From: Prolixibacteraceae bacterium
GTDB lineage: Bacteria; Bacteroidota; Bacteroidia; Bacteroidales; Prolixibacteraceae
Assembly: GCA_003506435.1 (NCBI GenBank)
Contig: DOAQ01000048.1
Span: 1-64,000 of the forward strand
Length of the DNA: 64,000 nt
Reading direction: 5' to 3'
Numbering within the stretch: the stretch's first letter is position 1; each line of letters opens with the position of its first letter. The notes under the pieces were generated by a model. It did not search any database and had not been told where the DNA came from. It saw only the letters and a list, made by a program, of their open reading frames with translations. The position numbers and the translations under genes were made by a program. Below are positions 26,337 through 33,993 of this stretch, one piece after another.

Positions 26337-27697
26337 AGAAAAAAGTAATAGCCGTTTTTGATATAGGGAAAACCAATAAAAAAATACTGCTTTTCGATCA
26401 GGATTTAAAAGTCGCTTTTCAGAAAGAAGAAAAATTTCCAACCATTCAGGATGACGATGGTTTTGAATGTGATGATATTGATTTGATCAGGCAATGGCTT
26501 GTTGCAACCATGGAAGAATTGGTTGCCGGGGAAGAATTCGAACCAGTCGCCGTGAATTTTTCAACGTATGGGGCATCGCTCGCTTATCTCGATGGGAACA
26601 AAGATTTGCTGACTCCGATTTATAATTATTTGAAACCAATGGATGAGCAAATTTCAGGGGAATTGTATCAAAAATATGGCGGGCAGAATGAGTTTTGCAG
26701 GAAAACTGCCGGACCTGCATTGGGAATGCTCAACTCGGGCCTTCAGATATTATGGCTGAAAAAGGAAAAGCCTGAAATCTTTTCACGGGTGAAAAACATT
26801 CTCCATTTTCCTCAGTATCTTTCTTCTGTTTTTACAGGGGAAGTGGTCTCCGAATATACGTCTATCGGTTGCCACACGGCCATGTGGAATTTCGACAACA
26901 GGAAATATCATTTGTGGTTGGCCGGTGAAAATATTGTTTTGCCTGGTCCCGTTTCAAATTCTACTGTATTTGAAGTTGAAATTGCCGGAAATAAATTACT
27001 GTCAGGCATTGGTATTCACGACAGTTCTGCTTCGCTGGTTCCCTATTTTATGGGTACCGACGAGAAATTTTTACTGGTATCGACCGGAACATGGTGCATC
27101 AACATGAACCCGTTCAACGATGAACCGCTAACCGCAGAACAATTGAAGAGCGATTGCCTTTGTTATCTGAGTGTTCAGCAAAAACCTGTAAAAGCATCGC
27201 GTTTGTTTATGGGCCATATCCATGATGTAAATGTGACGCGGCTTGCCACTTATTTCAATGTGGCTGACGATGCGTACAAAAAAGTAAAAGCCGATGAAAC
27301 GTTAATTACAGCTTATCTTACCAACGGAGAAAAAAGGGTGTTTTTCAGAAATGGGATGTCGGCTGATTATGTCGATACGGAGGTTGATCTTTCCGTTTTT
27401 TCTTCTTTTGAAGAAGCCTATACCCGGATGATGTACGATTTGACTTTGCTGTGCACCGAATCCATCCGTTTGATTATTCCGAAGAACGATGAGGCTAAAA
27501 AGCTTTTTGTTTCGGGAGGTTTTGCCCGAAACGGGATTTTTGTCCGTTTGTTGGGTAATTTCTTTCCCGGAAAGGAGGTATTTACTTCAGAAGTGGATAA
27601 CTCCAGCGCCATGGGCGCTGCTTTAGTAATTTGGGATACAATAGATGAAGAAAAGCCGGAAATTGATTTAGGATTGAAAGCATGGAATCCGTTTTAA
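26333..27697 (+). CDS. rhaB: FGGY-family kinase, probable L-rhamnulokinase
   Basis: A 454 aa cytosolic sugar kinase of the FGGY/hexokinase-like fold. The N-terminal phosphate-1 motif reads VIAVFDIGKTNKKILLFD. The ATP-binding domain has LLVSTGTWCINMNPF and the adenosine motif LFVSGGFARNGIFVRLLGN. The start ATG overlaps the aldolase stop by four bases (ATGA), showing translational coupling and supporting this start over an upstream in-frame one. As final gene of the rhamnose operon it should phosphorylate L-rhamnulose at O1. Confidence 0.86.
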   Translation: MKKKVIAVFDIGKTNKKILLFDQDLKVAFQKEEKFPTIQDDDGFECDDIDLIRQWLVATMEELVAGEEFEPVAVNFSTYGASLAYLDGNKDLLTPIYNYLKPMDEQISGELYQKYGGQNEFCRKTAGPALGMLNSGLQILWLKKEKPEIFSRVKNILHFPQYLSSVFTGEVVSEYTSIGCHTAMWNFDNRKYHLWLAGENIVLPGPVSNSTVFEVEIAGNKLLSGIGIHDSSASLVPYFMGTDEKFLLVSTGTWCINMNPFNDEPLTAEQLKSDCLCYLSVQQKPVKASRLFMGHIHDVNVTRLATYFNVADDAYKKVKADETLITAYLTNGEKRVFFRNGMSADYVDTEVDLSVFSSFEEAYTRMMYDLTLLCTESIRLIIPKNDEAKKLFVSGGFARNGIFVRLLGNFFPGKEVFTSEVDNSSAMGAALVIWDTIDEEKPEIDLGLKAWNPF

Positions 27698-28151
27698 ATA
27701 AAAAAAAATCCGCATTAATTCATTTGTGAAAATCCCTAGTGACAGGATTTGAGTGCCTGGCTGATCAAACTTCCTACGGTAGCAGTTGCTACTCCCGCCA
27801 AAGGCGGTACTGGGCCTGTTTTAACATCCAAAAGCGTTCTCGTTTCGATGTAAAATGTTGAATTTACCAAATTGTGAACTAATGCGGACAATATCTTTGT
27901 TAAAGAACGTTTTCTGTGATCAAAGATAGACTGAAAACCCCTATTATGCAAGGGAATGACAATGCTTTAATAACATTTTGGGAATATCTGACTGATTTAT
28001 AGGACGATTGGAGCGCATTTTTTTTGAGTGGAAAACCTTTCCGTAAAACCTCCGTAAAAATGGCCTGAATCCACACCTGATTGAACAAAAATCCTGTTGG
28101 TTTTATTTTTCAGGAAGCCGTCGAAAAAATGGCCGATTTTTTCAATGATAA
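27698..28151. other. Intergenic region without recognised gene
   Basis: Between the kinase gene and the tRNA promoter I see no coding signal; the only frames begin with TTG and have no RBS or homologue I know. A small CCGCC-AAA-GGCGG hairpin is near 27795 and an AT-rich hairpin GAAAAAAT/ATTTTTTC is at 28123-28143, just upstream of the tRNA promoter. Confidence 0.5.
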
Positions 28152-28183
28152 TTTTGCTAAAGAAAAAACTAGTTCTATATTTG
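28152..28183 (+). promoter_or_regulatory. Promoter of the tRNA-Ser/tRNA-Pro operon
   Basis: TTTTG (28152-28156), 19 nt spacer, TATATTTG (28176-28183). This is a full match to the Bacteroidota -33/-7 consensus and lies 77 nt before the mature tRNA-Ser. Confidence 0.8.
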
Positions 28184-28260
28184 CACCCACGTTCAAAGAG
28201 GCTGAAAATAACAGTCAAAACATACTGAAAGTTAGTTGCGAGAGATTAAGCTACTTGTTT

Positions 28261-28348
<88 letters not shown>

Positions 28349-28361
28349 GTTATATATTTCT

Positions 28362-28438
28362 CGGGATGTAGCGCAGTCCGGTAGCGCACCTGGTTTGGGA
28401 CCAGGGGGTCCCAGGTTCGAATCCTGGTATCCCGACCA
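28362..28438 (+). tRNA. tRNA-Pro (TGG)
   Basis: A 77-nt tRNA starting CGGGATG with the unusual C1 typical of bacterial tRNA-Pro and ending in encoded CCA (28436-28438). The anticodon stem-loop CCTGGTTTGGGACCAGG shows anticodon UGG. The T-arm is CCAGGTTCGAATCCTGG. It follows tRNA-Ser after 14 nt and shares its promoter. Confidence 0.96.
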
Positions 28439-28447
28439 TCAAAAATG

Positions 28448-28487
28448 AAGGAGTTAGATGCAAGTCTGACTCCTTTTTCATTTTTTT
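28448..28487 (+). terminator. Rho-independent terminator of the tRNA operon
   Basis: An 11-bp stem, AAGGAGTTAGA (28448-28458) with TCTGACTCCTT (28465-28475), holds one T-G wobble and a 6-nt loop. T-rich sequence follows. It begins 10 nt after the tRNA-Pro. Confidence 0.85.
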
Positions 28488-28586
28488 CTGGGTAGAAAAA
28501 TACCTCCTGTAAATCTATCTGAAAGAACTTTTCTTCTGATTTCCTGTTAAATTTATAGATACATTAAACTGATTAAATCATTTGCT

Positions 28587-29501
28587 ATGAGTACTACCGT
28601 ATTAAACCGCAGAAAATTTATTGCCGCATTATCTTTGGGGACAGCTCATGTCCTTTTTAGTGACCCACTGGTTGCCGCAGCAAAACCAATGCGTTCCACC
28701 GATCCGCTGCAAATGGTTAAATTGGGTCAATCAGGTCTGGAAACAAGTCTGATTGGTGTCGGAACAGGTGTTCATGGAGGACAGAGGTCCTCTGCTCTCA
28801 CTCGGGGAGGCAAAGATTCTGCCATTGGTTTGATCAGGCATGCATACGACCGGGGGATTCGGTTTTTCGATTGTGCCGACACGTATGGTACACATCCTCT
28901 CGTGGCCGAAGCCCTTAAAAAAATAGATCGTGAGAAAATTACAATAAGCTCCAAAATATGGGTTCGGCCTGGAGGAATTCCTGAAACGGAGAGGCCGGAT
29001 GCCGATATTGTTGTCGACCGTTTCAGAAAAGAACTAAATACGGATTATATTGACATTGTACAGATTCATTGCATGACCGAAGAAAACTGGACTGATACAC
29101 AGAAGCGACAGATGGAGATACTTGAAAAGCTCAAGGATAAGGGAGTTATCCGAGCTCATGGGGTATCCGTTCATTCGCTTGATGCGATGAAAAAAGCGGT
29201 CAGCAGTTCATGGGTTGATGTTATTCATGTCAGGATCAACCCGTATGGTATTGCAATGGACAAGCCCGAACCTAAAGAAGTAGTTCAGGTTATATCGCAA
29301 CTTCACGAATCAGGGAAAGGAGTTATAGGGATGAAATTGATTGGCGATGGAAAGTACCAGAATGACAGCCAGAAAATTGATAATGCCGTGAAATTCGTTC
29401 TTGGACTGGGATCAGTCGATATGATGATTGTTGGCTTTGAAAACGCGGACCAGATAGATAATTATTTAAGCCGTACGGAAAACGCATTAAAAGCATTGTA
29501 A
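28587..29501 (+). CDS. Tat-exported aldo/keto reductase
   Basis: A 304 aa aldo/keto reductase-fold protein with a twin-arginine type leader (NRRKFIAALSLG, cleavage probably near VAAAKP). The catalytic tetrad is visible: Asp and Tyr in FFDCADTYGTH, Lys in ITISSKIWV, His in DIVQIHCM. Export of an NAD(P)-type reductase implies that cofactor is bound before translocation. It lies alone on the plus strand between the tRNA operon and the minus-strand accessory region. It is unlikely to be the missing cytosolic lactaldehyde reductase of the rhamnose pathway. Substrate unknown. Confidence 0.85.
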   Translation: MSTTVLNRRKFIAALSLGTAHVLFSDPLVAAAKPMRSTDPLQMVKLGQSGLETSLIGVGTGVHGGQRSSALTRGGKDSAIGLIRHAYDRGIRFFDCADTYGTHPLVAEALKKIDREKITISSKIWVRPGGIPETERPDADIVVDRFRKELNTDYIDIVQIHCMTEENWTDTQKRQMEILEKLKDKGVIRAHGVSVHSLDAMKKAVSSSWVDVIHVRINPYGIAMDKPEPKEVVQVISQLHESGKGVIGMKLIGDGKYQNDSQKIDNAVKFVLGLGSVDMMIVGFENADQIDNYLSRTENALKAL

Positions 29502-29593
29502 ATTAACTGATTGAATAGCTAAGGTTTTCGGAGTTTTTTGAATTTCAGTATATTGTCCTTTACTAAAATAGTTATACACATGCGTCTGTAATT

Positions 29594-30205
29594 TTATTTG
29601 GAATTGAAAATAAACCAGCAGAAAAGTTGAGTGCTCTTCACAAGCATTTGTTTTACATTTGTTTTCATAATTTTTATCGACCGATAAACCGATTTATAAC
29701 ACGAATCCACTGAAATTCCCAATATATTCGAAATTTCCTCATAGCTCAATTCGCAATCATAACGAAGATAAATGATTTCCTGCTGTTTGTCTGACAAATT
29801 TTGTATGCTTTTCTTTATCGCGCTTTGCAGTTCACTTTGTTCTTCCTTTTCCGGGGTGTTCTGTTCGGTACCGTTGAAATAATCAAATGATGTTTCAATT
29901 AACTGTTCGGGAAAGAAAAACTTTTTTTGTTTTTTCAGATCAAGAAACAATTGACGTCTGAACGATTTGAGCAAGTACGCTTTTACATTGGTTATATGTT
30001 TTAGCTTATTTCTGCTTTTCAGCAAATAGAGGAAAATATTTTGTATCGAATCTTCGATAATTTGCGTATTTGATGTGTATTTCAAACCAACATAATACAG
30101 CAAATCGAAATAACTGTAATATATCGGCGAGAAGCCTTTTTCGCTTCCCGTTAATATGAAAAATTCCCATGTTTTTCTGTTATTCGAATTTGTCGATTCA
30201 TTCAT
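29594..30205 (-). CDS. Orphan ECF sigma-70 factor
   Basis: A 203 aa sigma factor of the extracytoplasmic-function group. Region 2 spans about 25-95 (YYVGLKYTSNTQIIEDSIQN, LKHITNVKAYLLKSFRRQLF). Region 4 is about 130-185 with LSDKQQEIIYLRYDCELSYEEISNILGIS. It has a Lys/Ser-rich linker and a hydrophobic tail (TQLFCWFIF). No FecR-like anti-sigma gene or SusC gene is adjacent, unlike the sigma at 54135. It could control the alpha/beta hydrolase-DoxX-Gfo/Idh group next to it. Confidence 0.85.
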   Translation of the reverse strand: MNESTNSNNRKTWEFFILTGSEKGFSPIYYSYFDLLYYVGLKYTSNTQIIEDSIQNIFLYLLKSRNKLKHITNVKAYLLKSFRRQLFLDLKKQKKFFFPEQLIETSFDYFNGTEQNTPEKEEQSELQSAIKKSIQNLSDKQQEIIYLRYDCELSYEEISNILGISVDSCYKSVYRSIKIMKTNVKQMLVKSTQLFCWFIFNSK

Positions 30206-30319
30206 TATCCAATTCTATTTCACGATTTCCAGGTTAGATTATTAAAGAATAACCATATATACGGCCATTTCTGAATAGCGTTATTATCCTCAGAGATTGA
30301 TTGTATAGAGATAGGAAGG

Positions 30320-31558
30320 CTAGATTGAATCTTTTAGCCATTTATCAAGCCAACGGTAGGCTTCATCTTTGACATCAGGAGGGAAATCATGTCCCCCTTC
30401 GCCATCGATGCGAACAAAATGGTTTGCAGCGCCGGAAATTTCATATATACGGGAAACCTGGTTCAATGCTTCATCGACGGTTTTCCACCATTCAGCAAAC
30501 CCGTTGTCTTTTTGCGCAGAAGCCATACTGTAAATGGCATCCTTCTTTCCTGAATAGTTAAACAAAGGGCGCGGCGCACAAAGTGCCATGACCTCATGCA
30601 TATCACACGGGATCATACCTGCCCGGATGTAATCTCTGCAGTCTGGATTAAAATGAACAAACCAATCGCCCCTGGCAAACTGGTAAGGCTTATTGGTTCT
30701 ACCCATTGGGCTGAACCCGCAAGAGGAAACTGCTGCTTTGATCCTCGTGTCGAAAGCATGAAGGAAAAATGAATTATAGCCTCCCAGTGAATGTCCTATG
30801 CACCCGAGCCGGTTTGGGTCAACGATATCCAGACTACACAGATAATCCAACCCTCTTTTGTGGTCAAAAATCATTTTATCCATTGCCGACCAGTTTGGGT
30901 ATTGGTTATAGAACTCATTGGTATAATACGGTTCATAACCAGGATAAACACGTTCTCCCGCCGAGATTGTGTCAATAGCCAGAACCACATATCCACGTTG
31001 TGCCAGTTCCATACCATAACACCGGTTTTCTTTGGGTGTCAGTCCGACAGTCTGAGTGGCTCCGGGGCCGGTACTGTGCATGGCAACAATGGCCGGATGC
31101 GGTGAGGAAGCCGTGACACCATCCGGAATCAGCAAATATCCTTTTATCGTATCACCCGTTCCGCTTGGGAATTGTATCTTTAGTTCCGTATAGCCATTGC
31201 GCTGATTCTCTGCCAGAACATCCGTTTTTATGGTATCTTCATTTACCGGGGGCTCCTCTCCCAGCATCAGGCGGGAACGTCGGAGAATTGACAATCTTTT
31301 GTTCTCCCAATTATCTTTATCACAGATAGTAACTTTAGACAAACCACGTCCGAATTTTTTATCTGTTTCCATGTAATCACTTAGAATATCATTGAGAGGG
31401 ATTGGTCCCGGAGCATTCAAAGCATCAACCGGACAATCATCACCATAAAGCGGAGAATTCCCAATCAGGCCGATACCAGCCACAGCAAAACTGCTTTTAA
31501 CAAAATTGCGACGTGAAAATGATTTTTTATTCATCATACTATTTTCAAGATTTGACAT
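30320..31558 (-). CDS. Tat-exported alpha/beta hydrolase (acetylxylan-esterase/dienelactone-hydrolase-like)
   Basis: A 412 aa secreted serine hydrolase. The leader has a near-perfect Tat motif SRRNFVK followed by SSFAVAGIGLIG. The body contains HPAIVAMHSTGPGAT (oxyanion region) and the nucleophile elbow GCIGHSLGGYNS near residue 255. A late Asp in KKDAIYSM and His in GEGGHDFPP complete a plausible triad. Similar Bacteroidota proteins are annotated as acetyl xylan esterases or unspecified hydrolases, so de-esterification of a glycan is likely. The first ATG is given; ATG codons at 31537 and 31534 would give a shorter Tat n-region and are equally plausible. Confidence 0.8.
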   Translation of the reverse strand: MSNLENSMMNKKSFSRRNFVKSSFAVAGIGLIGNSPLYGDDCPVDALNAPGPIPLNDILSDYMETDKKFGRGLSKVTICDKDNWENKRLSILRRSRLMLGEEPPVNEDTIKTDVLAENQRNGYTELKIQFPSGTGDTIKGYLLIPDGVTASSPHPAIVAMHSTGPGATQTVGLTPKENRCYGMELAQRGYVVLAIDTISAGERVYPGYEPYYTNEFYNQYPNWSAMDKMIFDHKRGLDYLCSLDIVDPNRLGCIGHSLGGYNSFFLHAFDTRIKAAVSSCGFSPMGRTNKPYQFARGDWFVHFNPDCRDYIRAGMIPCDMHEVMALCAPRPLFNYSGKKDAIYSMASAQKDNGFAEWWKTVDEALNQVSRIYEISGAANHFVRIDGEGGHDFPPDVKDEAYRWLDKWLKDSI

Positions 31559-31605
31559 TAAATTCTAACCTATACGACCAATGGAAGCCTGTAATTCATA
31601 AAAGA

Positions 31606-32169
31606 TCATTCAGCTTTTTTATGAGGCGTATCGTTATTCCGAATTAAAAACCGGTCGATGCCGGTAATCTGGCTTGAAGGGAACAGGTATAAGACAAAAA
31701 GGGCAGCCATTTCAATCAGGTTCTTATTGACGATCCAGTAACTGCCTTCCACATGCACATTGATGCCCAGGCCGGCAAAAGGAGGGTAAGCCAGGTAATA
31801 GAGAGATAACAGGAGCATCCCCAAAATTTTAACGGGTTTCGACATTAGTCCGAGAAACAAGCCTAGTCCGATTAATACCAGTCCCCATTCGTTGAGGGTA
31901 TCAACCACATTTAGGACAGATTCTGTTTTTGCAATGCTTTTAAAAAGAGGAGAAAACGGGCCGACAGAACCAAGTAAATATTCTTTCGCTGTCCAGCCCG
32001 GCGTATAAAGCTTTACCAACCCTTCGTATAAAAAATGCCAGCCGATTAAAACACGTAGAGATGTAAGGGCAAAAATTTGCCCGGACGAATAAGAGCCTCC
32101 CCCGCCCCCTCCGAAGGAGGGGAGTTTTTGGCCTGTTGTCTTTTGAATATTTTGAGTCTTTTTCATCAT
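31606..32169 (-). CDS. DoxX-family membrane protein with repeat-derived N-terminus
   Basis: A 187 aa inner-membrane protein with four hydrophobic segments (FALTSLRVLIGWHFLYEGLV, LVLIGLGLFLGLMS, ILGMLLLSLYYLAYPP, LIEMAALFVLYLFP) typical of DoxX/TQO small-subunit-like proteins. The role of these proteins is mostly unknown, perhaps a membrane redox partner. Residues about 15-30 (KLPSFGGGGGGSYSSG) are encoded by an interspersed GC-rich repeat, so a repeat has become part of the gene. It is next to a Gfo/Idh oxidoreductase and an alpha/beta hydrolase, a pairing that may reflect periplasmic sugar oxidation. Confidence 0.78.
   Translation of the reverse strand: MMKKTQNIQKTTGQKLPSFGGGGGGSYSSGQIFALTSLRVLIGWHFLYEGLVKLYTPGWTAKEYLLGSVGPFSPLFKSIAKTESVLNVVDTLNEWGLVLIGLGLFLGLMSKPVKILGMLLLSLYYLAYPPFAGLGINVHVEGSYWIVNKNLIEMAALFVLYLFPSSQITGIDRFLIRNNDTPHKKAE
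32095..32124. repeat. GC-rich repeat, copy inside the doxX-like gene
   Basis: A 30-bp element beginning GCCTCCCCCG and containing CCCTCCGAAGGAGGGG, a near-palindrome. It matches the element at 32301-32330 in inverted orientation at 25 of 30 positions. It lies within the coding sequence and encodes the glycine run of the DoxX-like N-terminus. Confidence 0.75.
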
Positions 32170-32300
32170 CTTTTTTTAGTTACCACATAGGGCACAGTAG
32201 TTTGAATATTGAGTATCGAGTATTGAATATTTCTTTTTTCTTAATCGAATAAACTATACCTCATTTGGCGAACTCAGCCGTTGGAAACCGCGGCACCCGG

Positions 32301-32330
32301 TTCCCCTCTTTCGGAGGGGCTAGGGGAGGC
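32301..32330. repeat. GC-rich repeat, inverted second copy
   Basis: The reverse complement of this element begins GCCTCCCCTA and contains CCCCTCCGAAAGAGGGG. It sits immediately after the stop codon of the Gfo/Idh gene. With the copy at 32095 it brackets the start and upstream region of the doxX-like gene. Confidence 0.75.
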
Positions 32331-32333
32331 TGT

Positions 32334-33878
32334 TTATATTATTGCCTTTTCGTTTTTAGCATCCCATCTGACCGGCTTTTTATGTACATAAGCCAGGTTC
32401 GCCAGGTTAAAGGTTACCGCTTCTTCAAAGCCTGCATCAATGTTACAACTTGTTTTTCCCTGTCCGCGAATGGCGTCAATCCATTCTTTGATATGCAGAA
32501 AGGTTACATCAATCACCTTTCCATCAATAAAAGTTGGGCCATATCCACTGTTAAAATAGTTTCTGGCAGTAGCAGATGAAACAGCATCAACACCCGAATT
32601 TGGTTTGTAATAAAATAGCGGATCAGAAGTTTTTATTTCTGTATTCTTGTATCGTACAGAATTATCATCTTTCTTTAACAAGATTGCCCGGTCAATGTCC
32701 ATTGATGCCTCTGAGCCTAAAATATGTGATGGCCTGTATATCCCGTTTTTCAAAGAACAATCGTAAGTCATAGTCAGGCCCCTTTCGGGATAGTGAAATA
32801 CTGCATTCAGAACATCCGGCATGTCGCCGTGGGTTTTGTAGTAATGTTGTCCGCCAAGGGCAACTACTGATTCGGGGATGCCAAGGCTCAAAACCTGGTT
32901 GATGCAATCGTAGGTATGAGAAAAGTCGTTGCCGGTGACGCTGGTACCGTAGTCGCTGTAACGCTGCCAACTGAAAAACCGCTTCAGGTCGAACTCATGC
33001 CAGGGCGCATTGCCCAGGAATTCTTTCCAGTCTATATTATTTTGGTTTCCCTGAAGGTGGTCAAAAGCATCGTCCCTGATCCAGGCGCCAAAGCGGGTAT
33101 TCCGGTTCGTATAGGTCTGCACCATGGTTACTTCTCCCATCACCCCTTTGAGGTAAAGTTCGCGCGCCACTTTGTAGCTCATCTGTTGCCGGTTTTCATG
33201 TCCCAACTGGAAGACGACTCCCGTTGCCTTAATTGTATTTTTCAACTCAACGGCTTCTTCGATGCTGTGTGCCATGGGTTTTTCGAGGTAAACATGTTTG
33301 CCCGCCTTTGCCGCTGCTACTGCCATTGGAACATGGGTATGGTCGGGGGTGGCAATAATAATTGCATCAATCTCATCACTGGTAACCATATCACGATAAG
33401 AAGCATACACTTTTGCAGGTTTTTGTCCTGTTTTCCTGCCCCCGGGATGGAAATCGTTTGCCGAAATTTCTACCCCGCGTTGCGTATGTATGCTGAAAAC
33501 ATCACAAATGCCGGTGATATGAACATTTAAATCTTCCTGGGTCAGAAAGTCACGAAGTTTTTCGTTATAACTTCCGTTCACCGTGTTTTCTTTTACAAAA
33601 TCGGGATGGACATACCCCAGTGATTGCAATAACCGTTCACCTCGCCATCCGTTACCAATCAAACCGACCCGGATACATTTGCCATCGATGCCCGTTGGCG
33701 GCAACAATTTCTCGTCCGGAGCTTCAAGCTGGCCTATTTTTAATGTCTCGCGGTAGTCTTTGCTTTTTTTGCTCAATAATTCTTTGGTAATATTATCTTT
33801 GAAAGCAAACCCAAAATAGCCCAAAAAAGGGATGGTTGCCATTCCTTTTAGAAAATCTCTACGTAATAACTTATTCAT
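32334..33878 (-). CDS. Tat-exported Gfo/Idh/MocA-family oxidoreductase
   Basis: A 514 aa protein with Tat leader (LRRDFLKGMATIPFLG) and a Gfo/Idh/MocA core. The Rossmann start is CIRVGLIGNGWRGERLL, then DAIIIATPDHTHVPMAVAAAKAGK and the catalytic HVYLEKPMAHS with Lys. The large C-terminal part includes LGHENRQQM. Exported members with tightly bound NAD act on glycans, for example the GH109 type, so a hydrolytic or oxidative step on a sugar released in the periplasm is possible. The upstream extension to 33917 lacks features; the ATG at 33878 leaves a normal Tat n-region. Confidence 0.85.
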   Translation of the reverse strand: MNKLLRRDFLKGMATIPFLGYFGFAFKDNITKELLSKKSKDYRETLKIGQLEAPDEKLLPPTGIDGKCIRVGLIGNGWRGERLLQSLGYVHPDFVKENTVNGSYNEKLRDFLTQEDLNVHITGICDVFSIHTQRGVEISANDFHPGGRKTGQKPAKVYASYRDMVTSDEIDAIIIATPDHTHVPMAVAAAKAGKHVYLEKPMAHSIEEAVELKNTIKATGVVFQLGHENRQQMSYKVARELYLKGVMGEVTMVQTYTNRNTRFGAWIRDDAFDHLQGNQNNIDWKEFLGNAPWHEFDLKRFFSWQRYSDYGTSVTGNDFSHTYDCINQVLSLGIPESVVALGGQHYYKTHGDMPDVLNAVFHYPERGLTMTYDCSLKNGIYRPSHILGSEASMDIDRAILLKKDDNSVRYKNTEIKTSDPLFYYKPNSGVDAVSSATARNYFNSGYGPTFIDGKVIDVTFLHIKEWIDAIRGQGKTSCNIDAGFEEAVTFNLANLAYVHKKPVRWDAKNEKAII

Positions 33879-33993
33879 AATTTCTTTAAAACGTTTAATA
33901 AATAGAATCGTAGCCAAACGATGTCATTAGCGTTTGGTATTTGCCGTACACGGCAAAGGCGAATGAAGAATACTCCATCTTCTGTTCAGTTGC

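Noticed and set aside
27736..27951. Small minus-strand frame of 71 codons with hydrophobic end
   Set aside because: It starts with TTG, has no ribosome-binding sequence and no recognisable relative; treated as non-coding.
28587..29501. Aldo/keto reductase as lactaldehyde reductase of the rhamnose pathway
   Set aside because: The twin-arginine leader directs it out of the cytosol and it is separated from the operon by the tRNA operon.
32916..33530. Plus-strand 204-codon frame
   Set aside because: Antisense shadow of the Gfo/Idh oxidoreductase gene.
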